7,883 bases of DNA from an uncultured Mycoplasmatota bacterium (GTDB taxonomy: Bacteria; Bacillota_I; Bacilli_A; RF39; UBA660): assembly GCA_946407055.1 (NCBI GenBank), contig CAMJMP010000035.1, positions 1 through 7,883 of the forward strand, written 5' to 3'. This document shows, in pieces, positions 6,551 through 7,883 of this stretch (the first letter of the stretch is position 1; every line of letters starts with the position of its first letter). The notes below the pieces were generated by a model, which was not told the DNA's origin, made no database searches, and saw only the letters and a list, made by a program, of their open reading frames with translations. Position numbers and translations under genes: made by a program.

Positions 6551-7216
6551 ATGATTGGTAACGACTGGGATGAAAAACTAAAAATAGTATGGGAAAGTGA
6601 AGGATTCAAGAAATTTGTTCAAATTATTAATAAAGAATACAAAGAAAAAACTATTTTCCCTCCAAAGAACTATGTTTTTAATGCTTTAAAACTAACACCA
6701 TACGCTAATACTAAAGTAGTAATAGTAGGTCAAGATCCCTATCATGGAGTAGGTGAAGCACACGGCTTATCATTCTCTGTACAAGAAGGAATCAAAATAC
6801 CTCCATCACTACAAAATATTTATAAAGAGTTAAATGATGATTTAGGTATACCTATTGCTCAAACTGGCGACTTAACTAAATGGGCAAAAGAAGGAGTACT
6901 ACTTCTAAATGCAGTATTAACTGTAGAAAAGGATAAACCAGCATCTCATAGAAATCTTGGTTGGGAAAGATTAACTGATTATATTATTAAAGTACTTAAT
7001 CAAAAAGAAGAACCAGTAGTATTTATTCTTTGGGGTAACTTTGCCAAAGAAAAAACTAAATACATTACTAATCCAAAACACTTAATAATTACATCACCAC
7101 ATCCATCCCCATTCTCAGCAAGAAGTGGTTTCTTTGGCAGTAAACCATTTTCTAAAACTAACACCTTCTTAAAAAAGAATGGTTTAAAAGAAATAGATTG
7201 GAATATAAGCAAATAA
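6551..7216 (+). CDS. ung: Uracil-DNA glycosylase, family 1
   Basis: Removes uracil from DNA by cutting the N-glycosidic bond, starting base excision repair of deaminated cytosine and misincorporated dUMP. From ATG 6551 the protein has 221 residues, the family norm. The water-activating loop is GQDPYHG (60-66, catalytic D62). The conserved GLSFSV and PPSLQNIYKEL stretches, WAKEGVLLLN and ILWG follow in order. The leucine/minor-groove loop is HPSPFSARSGFFGSKPFS, with catalytic H184 in SPHPSP. It ends in IDW as in B. subtilis Ung. No truncation is seen. It appears to be a single-gene unit, with its own promoter inside the preceding terminator and a bidirectional hairpin after it, shared with the convergent LemA-family gene. 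Confidence 0.97.
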   Translation: MIGNDWDEKLKIVWESEGFKKFVQIINKEYKEKTIFPPKNYVFNALKLTPYANTKVVIVGQDPYHGVGEAHGLSFSVQEGIKIPPSLQNIYKELNDDLGIPIAQTGDLTKWAKEGVLLLNAVLTVEKDKPASHRNLGWERLTDYIIKVLNQKEEPVVFILWGNFAKEKTKYITNPKHLIITSPHPSPFSARSGFFGSKPFSKTNTFLKKNGLKEIDWNISK

Positions 7217-7243
7217 AAAAGATATTCATTTGAATATCTTTTT
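7216..7243. terminator. Bidirectional terminator between ung and the LemA-family gene
   Basis: A 12-bp stem pairs 7216-7227 (AAAAAGATATTC) with 7232-7243 (GAATATCTTTTT) around a 4-nt ATTT loop. On the plus strand it ends in a T-run right after the ung stop; on the minus strand the complementary run of A at 7215-7220 gives the T-run. It overlaps both stops: ung TAA at 7214-7216 and the LemA-family TAA at 7242-7244. Confidence 0.83.
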
Positions 7244-7784
7244 ATAATTTAAAATCATCAACGATTTCGTCTTCCATATTCTTTCCATCAAAGAAAGTTT
7301 TAATTCCAATACCATGCATTCTAGCAACAACATTAGAAGGGAAGGCTCTGACTAAATCGTTCATCTCGCCAGTATACTTGTTGTAATACATCTTAGCTGA
7401 TTGTAACTTTTCATCTAATTTCTTATTTTCATTTAATAAGTCTTTAAAATCTTTATTAGTACTTAACTTTTCATAATCTACTTTAATTTGCATTAAAGTA
7501 TTAACATATTCTTTTATTTTTCTATCTAAATCAAAGTTACTAATACTTTCATCTTTAATTGAATCTAAATCCTTAAAATATACTTTATTACCTAATTCTT
7601 TCTTCAAGAAAGTATCGACTCTTGTTAATAAATCATACTTACACCTTAAAGCATCATCTATTAAATACTCTGCTTGATCTATCTTTGTTTTAGAATGCAT
7701 TAATTTATTAAATTGATAAACATATAATATTCCTAGAGATCCAAATATTATAATTACAAATAAAAAAGCATATAATATTTCCAT
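7242..7784 (-). CDS. Divergent LemA-family membrane protein
   Basis: LemA-family proteins have one N-terminal membrane helix and a long alpha-helical bundle outside the membrane; their biochemical role is not settled. The 180-residue product starts with a hydrophobic segment (about 3-23), then FNKLMHSKTKIDQAE. The C-terminal part matches the family best: a charged coiled region, MYYNKYTGEMNDLVRAFPSN (about 132-151), VVARMHGIG and a closing FF. The family block written L+RRxDLIPNLV is only LRCKYDLLTRV here (46-56), lacking the PN, so this is a diverged member. The start at 7784 follows GGGTGAT, 5 nt upstream. It forms a single-gene unit with its own extended -10 promoter and the terminator shared with ung. 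Family assignment rests on motif recognition and is likely; function is unknown. Confidence 0.8.
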   Translation of the reverse strand: MEILYAFLFVIIIFGSLGILYVYQFNKLMHSKTKIDQAEYLIDDALRCKYDLLTRVDTFLKKELGNKVYFKDLDSIKDESISNFDLDRKIKEYVNTLMQIKVDYEKLSTNKDFKDLLNENKKLDEKLQSAKMYYNKYTGEMNDLVRAFPSNVVARMHGIGIKTFFDGKNMEDEIVDDFKL

Positions 7785-7808
7785 TTATAATCACCCAATT
7801 CTACTAAA

Positions 7809-7838
7809 ATTATATCATATTATTTGTTTTACAAATAA
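7809..7838 (-). promoter_or_regulatory. Extended -10 promoter for the LemA-family gene
   Basis: Minus strand reads TGATATAAT (7809-7817), a perfect TATAAT with TG at the extended position. A weak -35, TTATTT (plus-strand 7833-7838), lies at 18-nt spacing and falls in one arm of the dyad at 7820-7838. Predicted start near 7802 leaves a leader of about 18 nt with GGGTGAT before ATG 7784. Confidence 0.65.
7820..7838. repeat. Perfect dyad in the divergent promoter region
   Basis: TTATTTGT (7820-7827), spacer TTT, ACAAATAA (7831-7838): 8-bp perfect inverted arms with a 3-nt centre. It overlaps the -35 zones of both divergent promoters, a classic place for an operator. No T-run follows either arm, so it is not an obvious terminator. 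Operator function is inference. Confidence 0.45.
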
Positions 7839-7851
7839 GTTTATTTATAAT
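7824..7851 (+). promoter_or_regulatory. Promoter for the gene starting at 7876
   Basis: TTGTTT at 7824-7829, a 16-nt spacer and a perfect TATAAT at 7846-7851. Predicted start near 7858, leaving an ~18-nt leader with AGGAGG at 7863-7868. The -35 is shared with the dyad at 7820-7838. Confidence 0.62.
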
Positions 7852-7875
7852 AGAATGTAAACAGGAGGTTTTATT

Positions 7876-7883
7876 ATGAATGT
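7876..7883 (+). CDS. Start of an unidentified gene, cut by the right edge
   Basis: ATG at 7876 lies 7 nt after a perfect AGGAGG (7863-7868) and downstream of a good promoter, so a well-expressed gene very probably begins here. Only Met-Asn and two bases are visible, so nothing can be said about the product. It is transcribed divergently from the LemA-family gene. Confidence 0.7.

Noticed and set aside
7000..7212. 70-codon minus-strand frame opposite the end of ung
   Set aside because: Antisense to the conserved HPSPFSARSGFFG region of Ung, with no SD or promoter; a shadow frame.
1..7883. A new multi-gene accessory, defence or mobile system
   Set aside because: Every complete gene falls in a known housekeeping family, gaps are short, and there are no transposase genes, direct-repeat arrays, tRNA attachment sites or composition breaks. 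The only unseen gene is the one starting at 7876.

Overview
The window is A+T-rich bacterial DNA of low-GC Gram-positive (Bacillota) type. The evidence is Bacillus-like MurC/MurD, RplI, DnaB, WalJ, RlmH and Ung proteins, strong Shine-Dalgarno sites, short intergenic gaps and U-tract hairpin terminators. TGA ends the WalJ-like gene and Trp is TGG, so the standard bacterial code (11) applies, not the Mycoplasma code. The A+T richness and the replacement of the usual Bacillus neighbours suggest an uncultured gut-type Bacilli/Erysipelotrichia/RF39-like lineage; that placement is inference.

Layout: 1-1826 (minus strand) carries murD followed 2 nt later by murC, which is cut by the left edge. The 145-bp gap 1827-1971 is a divergent promoter region. 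From 1972 to 6491 (plus strand) lies a compact five-gene operon: rplI, dnaB, an M23 endopeptidase with LysM and G5 domains, a walJ/yycJ-like metallo-beta-lactamase-fold gene, and rlmH. Neighbouring genes abut or overlap by 1-11 nt. A strong hairpin terminator follows, with the ung promoter apparently built into it. ung (plus) and a divergent LemA-family gene (minus) converge on one bidirectional hairpin. A second divergent promoter region with a perfect dyad (7785-7875) leads to a gene of which only the first 8 nt are present.

The genes are housekeeping: peptidoglycan precursor synthesis (murC, murD), ribosome (rplI, rlmH), replication (dnaB), cell-wall remodelling and its coordination with division (M23 protein, WalJ), and uracil repair (ung). 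In Bacillus the dnaB-to-rlmH interval holds purA and the walRKHI regulators; here one wall hydrolase gene fills the whole space between dnaB and walJ.

I found no mobile element, CRISPR array, tRNA, rRNA or recognisable new defence-type system. The points of interest are modest: gene-order replacement, a terminator-promoter overlap, promoter dyads, a recurring GGTGAT-type ribosome binding site, and diverged motifs in LemA and MurD. There is no gene-free stretch longer than 300 bases.
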